A stretch of DNA of 64,000 bases from Mitsuaria sp. GD03876 (GTDB lineage: Bacteria; Pseudomonadota; Gammaproteobacteria; Burkholderiales; Burkholderiaceae_C), in NCBI RefSeq assembly GCF_029840635.1, contig NZ_JAOCCU010000010.1:89255-153254 (forward strand), given 5' to 3'. A program made the translations under genes and the position numbers. Within the stretch, counting starts at the first letter, position 1; each line of letters begins with the position of its first letter. Under the pieces are notes generated by a model. That model saw only the letters and a program-made list of their open reading frames with translations, was not told where the DNA came from and ran no database searches. Of the stretch, positions 46,012-54,382 are shown in pieces.

Positions 46012-47367
46012 ATGACCACCGATGCCCGCCCTGCCGCCGCCGCGGCCTCCACCGATGCCGGCGCCGCCGCCGCCAACGCCAACGCCAACGACACCACCGT
46101 CGGCGCCGCGCATGACGCCGGCGCGGAGCACGCGGCCCTGGACGCCTGGATCGACGCCCACTTCGACGAACAGGTCCGCTACCTGCAGGCGCTGGTGCGC
46201 GTGCCCACCGACACGCCGCCCGGCAACAACGCGCCGCATGCCGAGCGGACCGCCGAGCTGCTCGCCGCCATGGGCTTCGACACCGAACGGCATCCGGTGC
46301 CGCAAGCGCAGGTGCGCGCGTACGGCCTCGAATCGCTGACCAACCTGATCGTGCGGCGTCGGTTCGGCGATGCCGCCGCGGGCGGCCCGGTGATCGCGCT
46401 GAACGCGCATGGCGACGTCGTCCCGCCCGGCGAGGGCTGGACCCACGATCCCTACGGCGGCGAGGTCGTCGACGGCAAGCTCTACGGCCGCGCGTCGGCG
46501 GTCAGCAAGAGCGACTTCGCGACCTACACCTTCGCGTTGCGGGCGCTGGAGGCGCTGCAGGCCCGGGGCGCGGCGCTCCGCGGCGGCATCGAGCTGCACT
46601 TCACCTACGACGAAGAATTCGGCGGCGAACTCGGCCCGGGCTGGCTGCTGGAGCAGGGGCTGACGAAGCCTGATTTCCTGCTCGCCGCGGGCTTCAGCTA
46701 CCAGGTCGTCACCGCGCACAACGGCTGCCTGCAGATGGAGGTGACGGTCCACGGCAAGATGGCGCACGCCGCCATCCCCGACACCGGCATCGACGCGCTG
46801 CAGGGTGCGGTCGTGCTGCTCAACGCGCTGTACGCCCGCAACCTCGCGTATCGCCAGGTGACCTCGACGGTCGAGGGCATCCGGCATCCCTACCTGAACG
46901 TCGGCCGCATCGAGGGCGGCACCAACACCAACGTCGTGCCGGGCAAGGTCGCGTTCAAGCTGGACCGCCGGATGATTCCCGAGGAGGACCCGGTCGTCGT
47001 CGAGGCCGAGATCCGCGACACCATCGCGCGGGCCGCGGCGTCGTTCCCCGGGATCGCCGTGGACGTGAAGCGGCTGCTGCTGGCGCGCTCGCTGAAGCCG
47101 CTGCCCGGCAACCGGCCGCTGGTGGAGGCGCTGCAGCGCCACGGCGAGGCGGTCTTCGGCGAGCCGATTCCGACCTCCGGCACGCCGCTCTACACCGACG
47201 TGCGGCTCTACGGCGAGCACGGCATCCCGGCCGCGATCTACGGCGCCGGTCCCCGCACCGTGCTCGAGTCCCACGCCAAGCGCTCGGACGAGCGCGTCGA
47301 GCTCGAGGACCTGCGCCGCGCCACCAAGGTCGTCGCCCGCACGCTGCGGGACCTGCTCGCCGCCTGA
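46012..47367 (+). CDS. M20-family metallohydrolase in the purine operon
   Basis: 451 residues of the ArgE/DapE/ACY1 (M20) family. A low-complexity Ala/Asn N-terminus of about 40 residues (with a repeated GCCAAC codon pair) leads into the metal-binding core: ALNAHGDVVPPGEGW, then DEEFGGELGPGWLL with the catalytic glutamates, and a dimerisation domain VTVHGKMAHAAIPDTGIDAL. It lies 19 bases after the fusion gene, so it is likely the last gene of the purine operon. It may act on an N-carbamoyl or ureido intermediate such as ureidoglycine/ureidoglycolate. That role is inference; a peptidase or deacylase is the alternative. Confidence 0.8.
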   Translation: MTTDARPAAAAASTDAGAAAANANANDTTVGAAHDAGAEHAALDAWIDAHFDEQVRYLQALVRVPTDTPPGNNAPHAERTAELLAAMGFDTERHPVPQAQVRAYGLESLTNLIVRRRFGDAAAGGPVIALNAHGDVVPPGEGWTHDPYGGEVVDGKLYGRASAVSKSDFATYTFALRALEALQARGAALRGGIELHFTYDEEFGGELGPGWLLEQGLTKPDFLLAAGFSYQVVTAHNGCLQMEVTVHGKMAHAAIPDTGIDALQGAVVLLNALYARNLAYRQVTSTVEGIRHPYLNVGRIEGGTNTNVVPGKVAFKLDRRMIPEEDPVVVEAEIRDTIARAAASFPGIAVDVKRLLLARSLKPLPGNRPLVEALQRHGEAVFGEPIPTSGTPLYTDVRLYGEHGIPAAIYGAGPRTVLESHAKRSDERVELEDLRRATKVVARTLRDLLAA

Positions 47368-47383
47368 GCCCCGCGCCGACGCG

Positions 47384-47415
47384 TCGACGTATCGACCTAT
47401 CGACGTGTCGATGTC
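47384..47415. repeat. octanucleotide tandem repeat
   Basis: Four in-phase 8-mers: TCGACGTA, TCGACCTA, TCGACGTG, TCGATGTC, in the 111-base spacer between the M20 gene and the DUF2946 gene. A degenerate 6-base stretch (CCTCGG-like) follows to about 47447. Confidence 0.75.
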
Positions 47416-47478
47416 CAAGCCTCGGCCTCGGCGTCGGGGCTCGGCACCGACACGCCAACGCCTAGAATCCGCGGCGTC

Positions 47479-47877
47479 ATGCGACTGCCCGCCCCCACCG
47501 CCCTCGCCCGCTGGATGACCGTCCTGGTCTTCCTGCTGGCGGCGCTGTTGCCGGCGATGTCGATGGCGGCGCAGGCGCTCAACGGCGACCTCGCGCCCTG
47601 GACGCAGATCTGCCGCTCCAGCGTCGTCGGACCGCGCGCGGCGGAACTGCGCGAGGGGCTGTCGGACAACGGCGTCGACGACCAGGACCATGCGCTGTTC
47701 CAGCACTGCGCGTTCTGCCACCTGCACCAGGACGCGCTGCCGATGCCGCCCGTCCCCGCAGTGCTGCCGCTGCGCACCGAGTTGCGCCACGGCCTGCCCG
47801 AGCGCTTCTACAGCGCCCCGGTCACCGCCCATGCCTGGCGCGCCGCGCCCGCCCGGGCCCCGCCCCTGCCGGTCTGA
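47479..47877 (+). CDS. DUF2946 family protein
   Basis: 132 residues. A hydrophobic segment (MTVLVFLLAALLPAMSMAAQAL) may be a signal peptide or anchor. The DUF2946 hallmark HCAFCHLHQDALPMPP follows, with two cysteines and two histidines that could bind a metal. DUF2946 genes often sit beside TonB-dependent receptors, and here the next gene starts 54 bases away, so the two form a probable unit. A metal-related periplasmic role is suggested by context and by the CxxCH-type cluster, not shown. Confidence 0.82.
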   Translation: MRLPAPTALARWMTVLVFLLAALLPAMSMAAQALNGDLAPWTQICRSSVVGPRAAELREGLSDNGVDDQDHALFQHCAFCHLHQDALPMPPVPAVLPLRTELRHGLPERFYSAPVTAHAWRAAPARAPPLPV

Positions 47878-47931
47878 AGCCGCCGCACCGGCACGTCCGG
47901 TGCTCCTTCATTCCGTTGGAGCTGTCCTTCC

Positions 47932-50271
47932 ATGCATTCCATTTCCCGTGCGCGTCGACTGCGAGTCGGCGCGCTGACGGCGCTGGCGTCCGCCTGCGCC
48001 GCCGCCTGCCTCCCCGTCCTGGCCGCCGATGACGACGCCGCCTCCCGCGCCCATTCGCTGGGCATCGTCCGCGTCGACGGCGCCGCCCCCACCTCGCTGC
48101 CCAGCCGCATCCCCACGACGATGGAGGGCGTCAGCGGCGAGGCCATCGCCCGCGACATCAACGCCACCGACGCCGAGGACGCGCTGAAGTACCTGCCCAG
48201 CCTGCTGGTGCGCAAGCGCTACATCGGCGACTACAACCACGCGGTGCTGTCCACTCGCGCCTCGGGCACCGGCAACAGCGCGCGCTCGCTGGTCTATGCC
48301 GACGGCATCCTGCTGTCCAACCTGCTGGGCAACGGCGCGACCTTCGCGCCGCGCTGGGGCCTGGTCTCGCCCGAGGAGATCGCCCGCGTCGACGTGATGT
48401 ACGGGCCGTTCTCGGCGGCGTATTCCGGCAATGCGGTCGGCGCGGTCGTGGACTACCAGACCCGGATGCCGACCCGCTTCGAGGCGCATGCGCGCGTCGG
48501 CTACAGCCACCAGCCCAACGACCTCTACGGCCGCCGGCGGAACTACGACGCGAAGCAGGCCAGCGCCTCGATCGGCAGCGCCGAGGGGGCCTTCTCGTGG
48601 TGGATCCACGCCGGCCGCACCGACAGCGAGGGACAGCCGCAGACCTTCGCCAACCGGTCGCCGGCCAGCGCGCCGGCGCCCGCCGGGACCGTGCCGGTGA
48701 CCGGCGCGGTCCCGGGGCTGAACCGCAACAACCAGCCCTGGCTGCTGATCGGCAGCGGCACGCAGTACGACACGGTGCAGGATCAGGCCAAGGTCAAGCT
48801 GGCCTACGACCTCGATCCGGGGTTGCGCGCGCTGTACGTCTTCGGGTTGTGGAGCAACCGCTCGGACGGACGCTCGCGGAGCTTCCTGAGCGATGCGGCC
48901 GGACGCCCCATCGACAACCGGTCCGGTGGCGGCATCACGCAGCCGGTCGCCATCGACGGCAAGCTCTACACGCTGGCCGGCAGCGACTTCCCGCAGACCC
49001 GCGACGAGCTGGAGCACCGCATGCACGCGCTGTCGCTGAAGCGGCGCGTGCGCGAGGGCCTCGGCTGGGAGCTGTCGGGCAGCGTCTACGACTACCTCGC
49101 GGACCGCTCGCGCGCCTATGCCCCGACGGCGAAGGCGACGGACGGCGGCCGGTTGACGGACCAGTCCGGCACCGGCTGGCACACGCTGTCGGCCAAGCTC
49201 ACCTGGACGCCCGAGGGCAGCGATCACGCGATCGACGCGGGCGTGTCGCAGGAGCGCTACCAGTTGCGCAACCGCGTCTTCGGCCTGAGCGACTGGCGCT
49301 CGGGCGCGGCCGGCGCGCAGACCTCGCGCTTCGAAGGCGACACGCGGGTGCGGGCCGTCTTCGCGCAGGACGCGTGGACCTTCGCGCCGGACTGGACGGC
49401 GGTACTGGGCCTGCGCGGAGAACGCTGGCAGGCCTTCGACGGCGTCACGCAGACGGCGTCCGACGCGACGCCGTACCCGCACGCCGATCGCGCGAAGACC
49501 GCCTGGTCGCCGAAGGCGGCGCTGTCCTACGGCGTCGGCGAGCACTGGGTGCTCAAGGCCAGCACCGGCCGCGCGGTGCGTTTCCCGACGGTCAGCGAGC
49601 TGTTCCAGGGCGGCTTCGACACCGCCGGCAACTTCATCAACAACAACCCGTCGCTCAAGCCCGAGCGCAGCTGGACCAGCGAGCTCAGCGCCGAATGGAC
49701 CGGCGCCGGCCGCGACAACCTGCGCGTCACCCTGTTCCACGAGGACAGCCGGGATGCGCTGTATTCGCAGATCAACCCGGGGGTGAGCACGTCCACGAGC
49801 ACGGTGCAGAACATCGACCACGTGCGCACGCGCGGCGTGGAGCTGAGCGGCACCGCCTCGCTGCCGCGTCGGATCACGCTGACGGGGAGCGTCACCTTCG
49901 CGGACTCGGTCATCCTGGCCAACAGCGGTTACGCGACGGTGCCGGGCGACACGGTCGGCAAGTGGCAACCGCGGGTGCCGCGCTGGCGGGCGACGCTGCT
50001 GGCGCAGTGGCAAGCGCGGGACGACTTGAGCCTGAGCTTGGGGGCGCGCTACAGCGGCAAGCAGTTCGGCACGCTGGACAACAGCGACGTGAACGGCCTC
50101 GCCTACATGGCGTCGAGCAAGTACTTCACCGTCGACGCCCGCGCGCAATGGCGCGTCGACCGGCAATGGACGCTGGCCGCCGGCATCGACAACCTCAACG
50201 ACTACCAGTACTGGAACTTCCATCCCTACCCGGGACGGACATTCCAGGTGGAAGCGAGGTGGGACTACTGA
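47932..50271 (+). CDS. TonB-dependent receptor linked to DUF2946, ligand unknown
   Basis: 779 residues with a signal peptide (ALTALASACAAACLPVLA). The plug domain includes DAEDALKYLPSLLVRKRYIGD and LSTRASGTGNSARSLVYADG, and the barrel ends in PGRTFQVEARWDY with a terminal aromatic residue. It is much shorter than the pectin-locus receptor and lacks the Xanthomonas-type leader. Neighbouring DUF2946 suggests a metal or metallophore ligand, copper being one possibility from remembered DUF2946 neighbours, but no ligand residues can be identified. Two short SSR-like stretches are within the coding region but do not break the frame. Confidence 0.88.
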   Translation: MHSISRARRLRVGALTALASACAAACLPVLAADDDAASRAHSLGIVRVDGAAPTSLPSRIPTTMEGVSGEAIARDINATDAEDALKYLPSLLVRKRYIGDYNHAVLSTRASGTGNSARSLVYADGILLSNLLGNGATFAPRWGLVSPEEIARVDVMYGPFSAAYSGNAVGAVVDYQTRMPTRFEAHARVGYSHQPNDLYGRRRNYDAKQASASIGSAEGAFSWWIHAGRTDSEGQPQTFANRSPASAPAPAGTVPVTGAVPGLNRNNQPWLLIGSGTQYDTVQDQAKVKLAYDLDPGLRALYVFGLWSNRSDGRSRSFLSDAAGRPIDNRSGGGITQPVAIDGKLYTLAGSDFPQTRDELEHRMHALSLKRRVREGLGWELSGSVYDYLADRSRAYAPTAKATDGGRLTDQSGTGWHTLSAKLTWTPEGSDHAIDAGVSQERYQLRNRVFGLSDWRSGAAGAQTSRFEGDTRVRAVFAQDAWTFAPDWTAVLGLRGERWQAFDGVTQTASDATPYPHADRAKTAWSPKAALSYGVGEHWVLKASTGRAVRFPTVSELFQGGFDTAGNFINNNPSLKPERSWTSELSAEWTGAGRDNLRVTLFHEDSRDALYSQINPGVSTSTSTVQNIDHVRTRGVELSGTASLPRRITLTGSVTFADSVILANSGYATVPGDTVGKWQPRVPRWRATLLAQWQARDDLSLSLGARYSGKQFGTLDNSDVNGLAYMASSKYFTVDARAQWRVDRQWTLAAGIDNLNDYQYWNFHPYPGRTFQVEARWDY

Positions 50272-50397
50272 GCCGGCGCCTCGGTACTTCCCCTGACTGA
50301 CCAAAGGCACCCCAGGAGCCGCGCGGCACAATCCCCGCCCACCGCCCCGGCGGCCACGAGCCCCGGGGCGGCTCCCCGACTCTCAGGAGCACACCGC

Positions 50398-52605
50398 ATG
50401 CAATCCCGTCTTTCGTTGACCGCCGCCCTGGTGGTCGGGCTCGGCGCCGGCGCCGCCGCGACCGCGCAGACCGCCGCGGTCCCCGCGACCGCCGCCGCCG
50501 CCACCAGCACCGCCTCGCAGGGCCTGGCCTACCCCGCCACCCGCAAGGTCGACCAGACCGACGACTACCACGGCACCAAGGTCGCCGACCCCTACCGCTG
50601 GCTCGAGGACGACAACGCCGCCGACACCAAGGCCTGGGTCCAGGCCGAGAACGCCGTCACCGACAAGTTCCTCGCCGCGATGCCCCAGCGCCTGCCCGCG
50701 CGCAAGCTCTACACCGACCTCTACAACTTCGAGAAGTTCGGCGTCCCCTACAAGGAAGGCGGCCGCTACTTCTGGACCCGCAACGACGGCCTGCAGCAGC
50801 AGGCGGTGCTCTACACCGCCCGCGGCCTGGCCGACACGCCGCAGGTCGCGCTCGACCCCAACACGCTGTCCAAGGACGGCACCGTCGCCCTCACCGGCGG
50901 CGCGGTCTCGCGCGACGGCAAGCTGATGGCCTACGGCACCGCCGGCGCCGGCTCCGACTGGCAGACCTGGAAGGTCCGCGACCTCGACGCCGGCAAGGAC
51001 CTGCCCGACACCATCGAGTGGGTGAAGTTCTCCAACGCCTCCTGGACCCCGGACGGCAAGGGCTTCTTCTACTCGCGCTACGACGCGCCCAAGGAAGGCG
51101 CGGCCCTCACCGGCGCCAACTACTTCCAGAAGGTCTACTACCACCGCCTGGGCACGCCGCAGTCCGCCGACGCGCTGGTCCTGGAGAACCCCGCCGAGAA
51201 GGAATGGGGCTTCAACGTCGAGGTCACCGACGACGGCCGCCTCGCGCTGATCAACGTCTGGAAGGGCTCCGCCCGCAAGAACGGCCTGATGGTCCTGCCG
51301 CTGGACGGCCAGGGCGGCTACGCCGGCGCCAAGGCGATCCCGCTGACCACCGCCTTCGACGCCGAGTACAGCCCCGTCGTGCTCGACGGCCAGCGCCTGA
51401 TCGTCAAGACCGACAAGGACGCGCCGCGCGGCCGCCTGATCGCCATCGACCTGGACAAGGACTGGCAGGCCAAGGATCCCAAGACCTGGACCACCCTCGT
51501 CCCCGAGACCCAGGACGCCCTGAACGCCGCCAGCGGCGTCGGCGGCCAGCTGGTGCTGAGCTACCTGCAGGACGCCTCCACGCTGGTGCGCGTGCACGCC
51601 CCCAGCGGCAAGCACGTCCGCGACATCAAGCTGCCCGGCGTCGGCACCGCCTCCGGCTTCGGCGGCAAGTGGAACGACCCCGAGACCTTCTTCGGCTACA
51701 CCAGCCTGACCACCCCGGGCGAGATCTGGCGCCTGGATGCCAAGACCGGCAAGACCGAGCTGTTCAAGCGCACGCAGACCGCGTTCGACGCCAGCCAGTT
51801 CGAGAGCAAGCGCGTCTTCGTCACCAGCAAGGACGGCACCAAGCTGCCGATCTTCATCGCGCACCGCAAGGGCCTGAAGCTCGACGGCAACAACCCGACG
51901 CTGCTCTACGGCTACGGCGGCTTCAACGTGCCGATGACCCCCGGCTACGGCGTCACCGCCGCGACCTGGATGAAGATGGGCGGCGTCTACGTGCTGGCCG
52001 TGCTGCGCGGCGGCGGCGAGTACGGCGCCGCCTGGCACGAGGCCGGCACCAAGGCCAAGAAGCAGAACGTCTTCGACGACTTCATCGCCGCCGGCGAGTA
52101 CCTGGTCGCCAACAAGTACACCCAACCCGCGAAGCTCGCCATCAACGGCGGCTCCAACGGCGGTCTGCTGGTCGGCGCGGTCGTCAACCAGCGCCCCGAC
52201 CTGTTCGGCGCCGCGGTGCCGCAGGTCGGCGTGATGGACATGCTGCGCTTCCACAAGTTCACCATCGGCTGGGCGTGGACCTCGGACTACGGCAGCGCCG
52301 AGAACGCGGAGGACTTCAAGTGGCTGCGCGCCTACTCGCCGCTGCACACGATCAAGAGCGGCCCGGGCGTGCGCTACCCGGCGATCCTGGTCACCACCGG
52401 CGACCATGACGACCGCGTCGTGCCGGCCCACAGCTTCAAGTACACCGCGACGCTGCAGGCCGCCGACACCGGCCCGGCGCCCAAGCTGATCCGCATCGAG
52501 ACGCAGGCCGGCCACGGCGCCGGCAAGCCCACCTCCAAGATCATCGAGGAGCGCGCCGACATCCTGGCCTTCATCGCCAACACCTTCGGCATGGACGTCA
52601 AGTAA
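50398..52605 (+). CDS. secreted prolyl oligopeptidase (S9A)
   Basis: 735 residues. The signal peptide (MQSRLSLTAALVVGLGAGAAATAQ) indicates periplasmic or extracellular location. The N-terminal propeller is introduced by YRWLEDDNAADTKAWVQAEN; the C-terminal hydrolase domain carries the nucleophile GGSNGGLLVG (S586), the acid region TTGDHDDRVVPAHS and the histidine in QAGHGAGKP. S9A peptidases cleave after proline in short peptides. It is transcribed alone, with a terminator 43 bases after the stop. A role in degrading proline-rich plant or peptide substrates is plausible but not shown. Confidence 0.94.
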   Translation: MQSRLSLTAALVVGLGAGAAATAQTAAVPATAAAATSTASQGLAYPATRKVDQTDDYHGTKVADPYRWLEDDNAADTKAWVQAENAVTDKFLAAMPQRLPARKLYTDLYNFEKFGVPYKEGGRYFWTRNDGLQQQAVLYTARGLADTPQVALDPNTLSKDGTVALTGGAVSRDGKLMAYGTAGAGSDWQTWKVRDLDAGKDLPDTIEWVKFSNASWTPDGKGFFYSRYDAPKEGAALTGANYFQKVYYHRLGTPQSADALVLENPAEKEWGFNVEVTDDGRLALINVWKGSARKNGLMVLPLDGQGGYAGAKAIPLTTAFDAEYSPVVLDGQRLIVKTDKDAPRGRLIAIDLDKDWQAKDPKTWTTLVPETQDALNAASGVGGQLVLSYLQDASTLVRVHAPSGKHVRDIKLPGVGTASGFGGKWNDPETFFGYTSLTTPGEIWRLDAKTGKTELFKRTQTAFDASQFESKRVFVTSKDGTKLPIFIAHRKGLKLDGNNPTLLYGYGGFNVPMTPGYGVTAATWMKMGGVYVLAVLRGGGEYGAAWHEAGTKAKKQNVFDDFIAAGEYLVANKYTQPAKLAINGGSNGGLLVGAVVNQRPDLFGAAVPQVGVMDMLRFHKFTIGWAWTSDYGSAENAEDFKWLRAYSPLHTIKSGPGVRYPAILVTTGDHDDRVVPAHSFKYTATLQAADTGPAPKLIRIETQAGHGAGKPTSKIIEERADILAFIANTFGMDVK

Positions 52606-52647
52606 TCGCGGGCGGCACGTCGCCGCCCCGCGCGGCGCGTCCCCCGA

Positions 52648-52680
52648 GGCCCGGCCCGTCCCCGACGCGCCGGGCCTTTT
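52648..52680 (+). terminator. rho-independent terminator after the prolyl oligopeptidase gene
   Basis: GGCCCGG (52648-52654) pairs with CCGGGCC (52670-52676), followed by TTTT, 43 bases after the stop. Confidence 0.75.
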
Positions 52681-53055
52681 CACGTCCAGATCGCGCCGGC
52701 GGCGCACCGCCGCGGCGGGCACCGGGAAATGGCCGTGAAATCCGGCCAGTTGTTTGGCCGGATTTCGGGCCTGTTCTCCACGGCTGGTCCAGCCGCCGGA
52801 CGGCGATGATGCGAAGCATGACGACACGCCGAACCGCTCCTCCCGCGCAGACCACGCCCTGGCGTCCCTGCCCCAGGCAGCCCTCACCGGCCTCGGGACC
52901 GCACCGGTCCTGAGCGTCGCCGCTCCTTGAAGCGCCCAGGCCGCGTCCCCCCGGGGTCGCCCGATGGCCGGCGCTCCACGCGCTCACACGTGCCCACGCC
53001 GCAGCACCACGTCCCACGCAGTCCGGGGCGTCCAGGCGGCGTCCGCAGCGCTCTT
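52681..53055. other. noncoding spacer with a long perfect hairpin
   Basis: This is part of a 563-base gap without a credible gene. It holds the hairpin GAAATCCGGCCA-GTTGTT-TGGCCGGATTTC (52737-52766) with perfect 12-bp arms and no T-run, so it is either an RNA structure, a repeat unit or a protein site. A 31-codon ORF at 52818 has no support. Nothing else was recognised. Confidence 0.55.
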
Positions 53056-53088
53056 GCCCGACCCGTCGACGATGGGTCGGGCTTTTTT
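53056..53088 (+). terminator. strong rho-independent terminator
   Basis: GCCCGACCC (53056-53064) pairs perfectly with GGGTCGGGC (53074-53082), followed by six T residues. No recognised gene ends just upstream, which hints at an unannotated small transcript in the preceding spacer. Confidence 0.85.
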
Positions 53089-53116
53089 GTTCCCGCGTCG
53101 ACCTTGCGCCACGTCG

Positions 53117-53159
53117 CGAACCGCGGCGGACGAGCTCGTCAACTGACTGGCTTCAGTCA
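53117..53159 (+). promoter_or_regulatory. weak HrpL-like box and dyad before the 373-residue gene
   Basis: CGAACC (53117-53122), a 17-base spacer, then CAACTGA (53140-53146) partly fits the HrpL pattern GGAACC-N15/16-CCACNNA (one mismatch in each box, spacing one base long). An overlapping dyad TGACTG-GCTT-CAGTCA (53144-53159) follows. The gene starts at 53169. Confidence 0.3.
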
Positions 53160-53168
53160 CTTGCCGAG

Positions 53169-54290
53169 ATGCCCATGCCGCCGGTCTTCCCTGTTTCCCC
53201 CACCCCCTCGCCCGTTCCCGTCGAGCCCGGCTACGACATGGTCGAGGACCTCGACCAGCTCGACCCACTCGACGGCGCCGACGCGCGGGCCGACACCGAA
53301 CTGCGAGCGGCGCTGCGCGTCGGCGACGCCGTCACGCTGGAACGCCTGATCGCCGACCTGCGGCAGGCCGCCGACCGGCGCGAGATCGATCCCGCCACCC
53401 ACCTCACCCGGCTGCTCGGCGCGATGGGCGACTGCGACCTGCGGCCCGACAACCCGGCGGCCGCCCCCTATCTGCATGCCTTGTCGCGGATCAAGACCAA
53501 GCGCTCGGGACTGCTGGTCCGGGGCGCCGCGAAGTGGTCGGAGGCGAACGTCGGCTCCGCGTTGGCATTGACCTGTCCCGACGCCCTGCGTCACAAGACC
53601 TGGGCCGTCGACAGCCGGCGCCCTGCCGCCACGGCGCGATGGATGGGCCGGGTGAGCGCCTTCGCCGCCGCCGGGTTGATCAGTCCGCACGCCTGCGTCC
53701 GCATGCTGCTGGGCGCCCCTTCCGCGGCGCCGCTCCCGCATCGGGCGCTGAAGCAGGGCGATCCGACAGGCCGGGAGTTCGCGGCCGTCATGGCCGGCTT
53801 CAAGGACTGCGCCGCCGTCGGCGCCCTGAAGGGGCCGGACTTCCTCAGGCTGCTGTCCACCACCGATGAGGGCTTGAGCCTGCCGGACGTCGTGTACAGA
53901 CAGGGAAACCTCCGGCACCTCCAGGCCTTCCTCGACATGGCGTTCGGCGCGCGCCTGGCCGATGCGCTGACCGAGAGGGAGTACCTGGACCTGGTCACGA
54001 AGACCGCGTCCGGCCATCCCGTGCTGCCCCATCTCTGCCAGCAGCCCCGGCAAGACGCCGCGCGCCTGAGCGCCTATCTCCTCGCGCTGGAAGAGGCGGA
54101 GCGAACGGGCCGCGTCCCGCACGACACGCTGGCCGGCGTCCTGCTGGAGCGGGACGACACCGGGAAGTTCCCCATCGAACGCGCCGGTCCCGCGCACGCC
54201 GCGGCGATCCGGCGCGTGGTGGCGGCGGCGCCGGAGTGGCGCATGTCCGAGACCGCGGCGCGGAGGATCCTCGGCTTGCTCCGCGCCTGA
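53169..54290 (+). CDS. orphan helical-repeat protein A, possible effector
   Basis: 373 residues, not recognised. No signal peptide or membrane segment is visible. A Pro-rich N-terminus (MPMPPVFPVSPTPSPVPVEPG) is followed by mostly helical, alanine/leucine-rich sequence. It is a paralogue of the 54383-55654 protein: both contain TA-W...V-A...LIS...L-GAP and YL-L...G-P-L--LC...L-AYL in the same order. Ankyrin- or HEAT-like helical repeats are suggested, but no signature is definite. A flexible Pro/Ser-rich N-terminus and lack of export signal are common in type III secretion substrates. It has its own strong terminator directly downstream and possible HrpL-like promoter upstream. The effector role is inference. 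Confidence 0.72.
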   Translation: MPMPPVFPVSPTPSPVPVEPGYDMVEDLDQLDPLDGADARADTELRAALRVGDAVTLERLIADLRQAADRREIDPATHLTRLLGAMGDCDLRPDNPAAAPYLHALSRIKTKRSGLLVRGAAKWSEANVGSALALTCPDALRHKTWAVDSRRPAATARWMGRVSAFAAAGLISPHACVRMLLGAPSAAPLPHRALKQGDPTGREFAAVMAGFKDCAAVGALKGPDFLRLLSTTDEGLSLPDVVYRQGNLRHLQAFLDMAFGARLADALTEREYLDLVTKTASGHPVLPHLCQQPRQDAARLSAYLLALEEAERTGRVPHDTLAGVLLERDDTGKFPIERAGPAHAAAIRRVVAAAPEWRMSETAARRILGLLRA

Positions 54291-54294
54291 GCCC

Positions 54295-54327
54295 GGCCCG
54301 GCCCTTCCCGAGGGCCGGGCCTCTTTT
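54295..54327 (+). terminator. strong rho-independent terminator
   Basis: GGCCCGGCCC (54295-54304) pairs perfectly with GGGCCGGGCC (54312-54321) around a 7-base loop, followed by TCTTTT. It separates the two paralogous genes, so each needs its own promoter. Confidence 0.9.
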
Positions 54328-54329
54328 CC

Positions 54330-54357
54330 TGAACCGGCCCCGGGGGTGCCCGACTGA
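54330..54357 (+). promoter_or_regulatory. candidate HrpL-type promoter before the second paralogue
   Basis: TGAACC (54330-54335), a 15-base spacer and CGACTGA (54351-54357) match GGAACC-N15/16-CCACNNA with one mismatch in each box. It lies between the preceding terminator and the gene, whose start is 25 bases downstream with GGAG at 54374-54377. The match is suggestive; no HrpL gene is in the window. Confidence 0.4.
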
Positions 54358-54382
54358 CACCCTTTCCATTTCCGGAGCCCGC

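Noticed and set aside
42792..46097. 1101-codon minus-strand open frame
   Set aside because: Antisense shadow of gntR, puuE and the uraD fusion; composition (Val/Ala/Gly/His/Arg-rich) and lack of motifs fit a non-coding frame.
52818..52913. 31-codon ORF in the spacer after the prolyl oligopeptidase
   Set aside because: No ribosome binding site, no homology-like motif and Pro/Arg-rich composition expected from GC-rich noncoding DNA.
53117..53146. HrpL-like promoter before the 373-residue gene as a firm call
   Set aside because: Spacing is 17 rather than 15-16 and both boxes have a mismatch. Kept only as a low-confidence feature.
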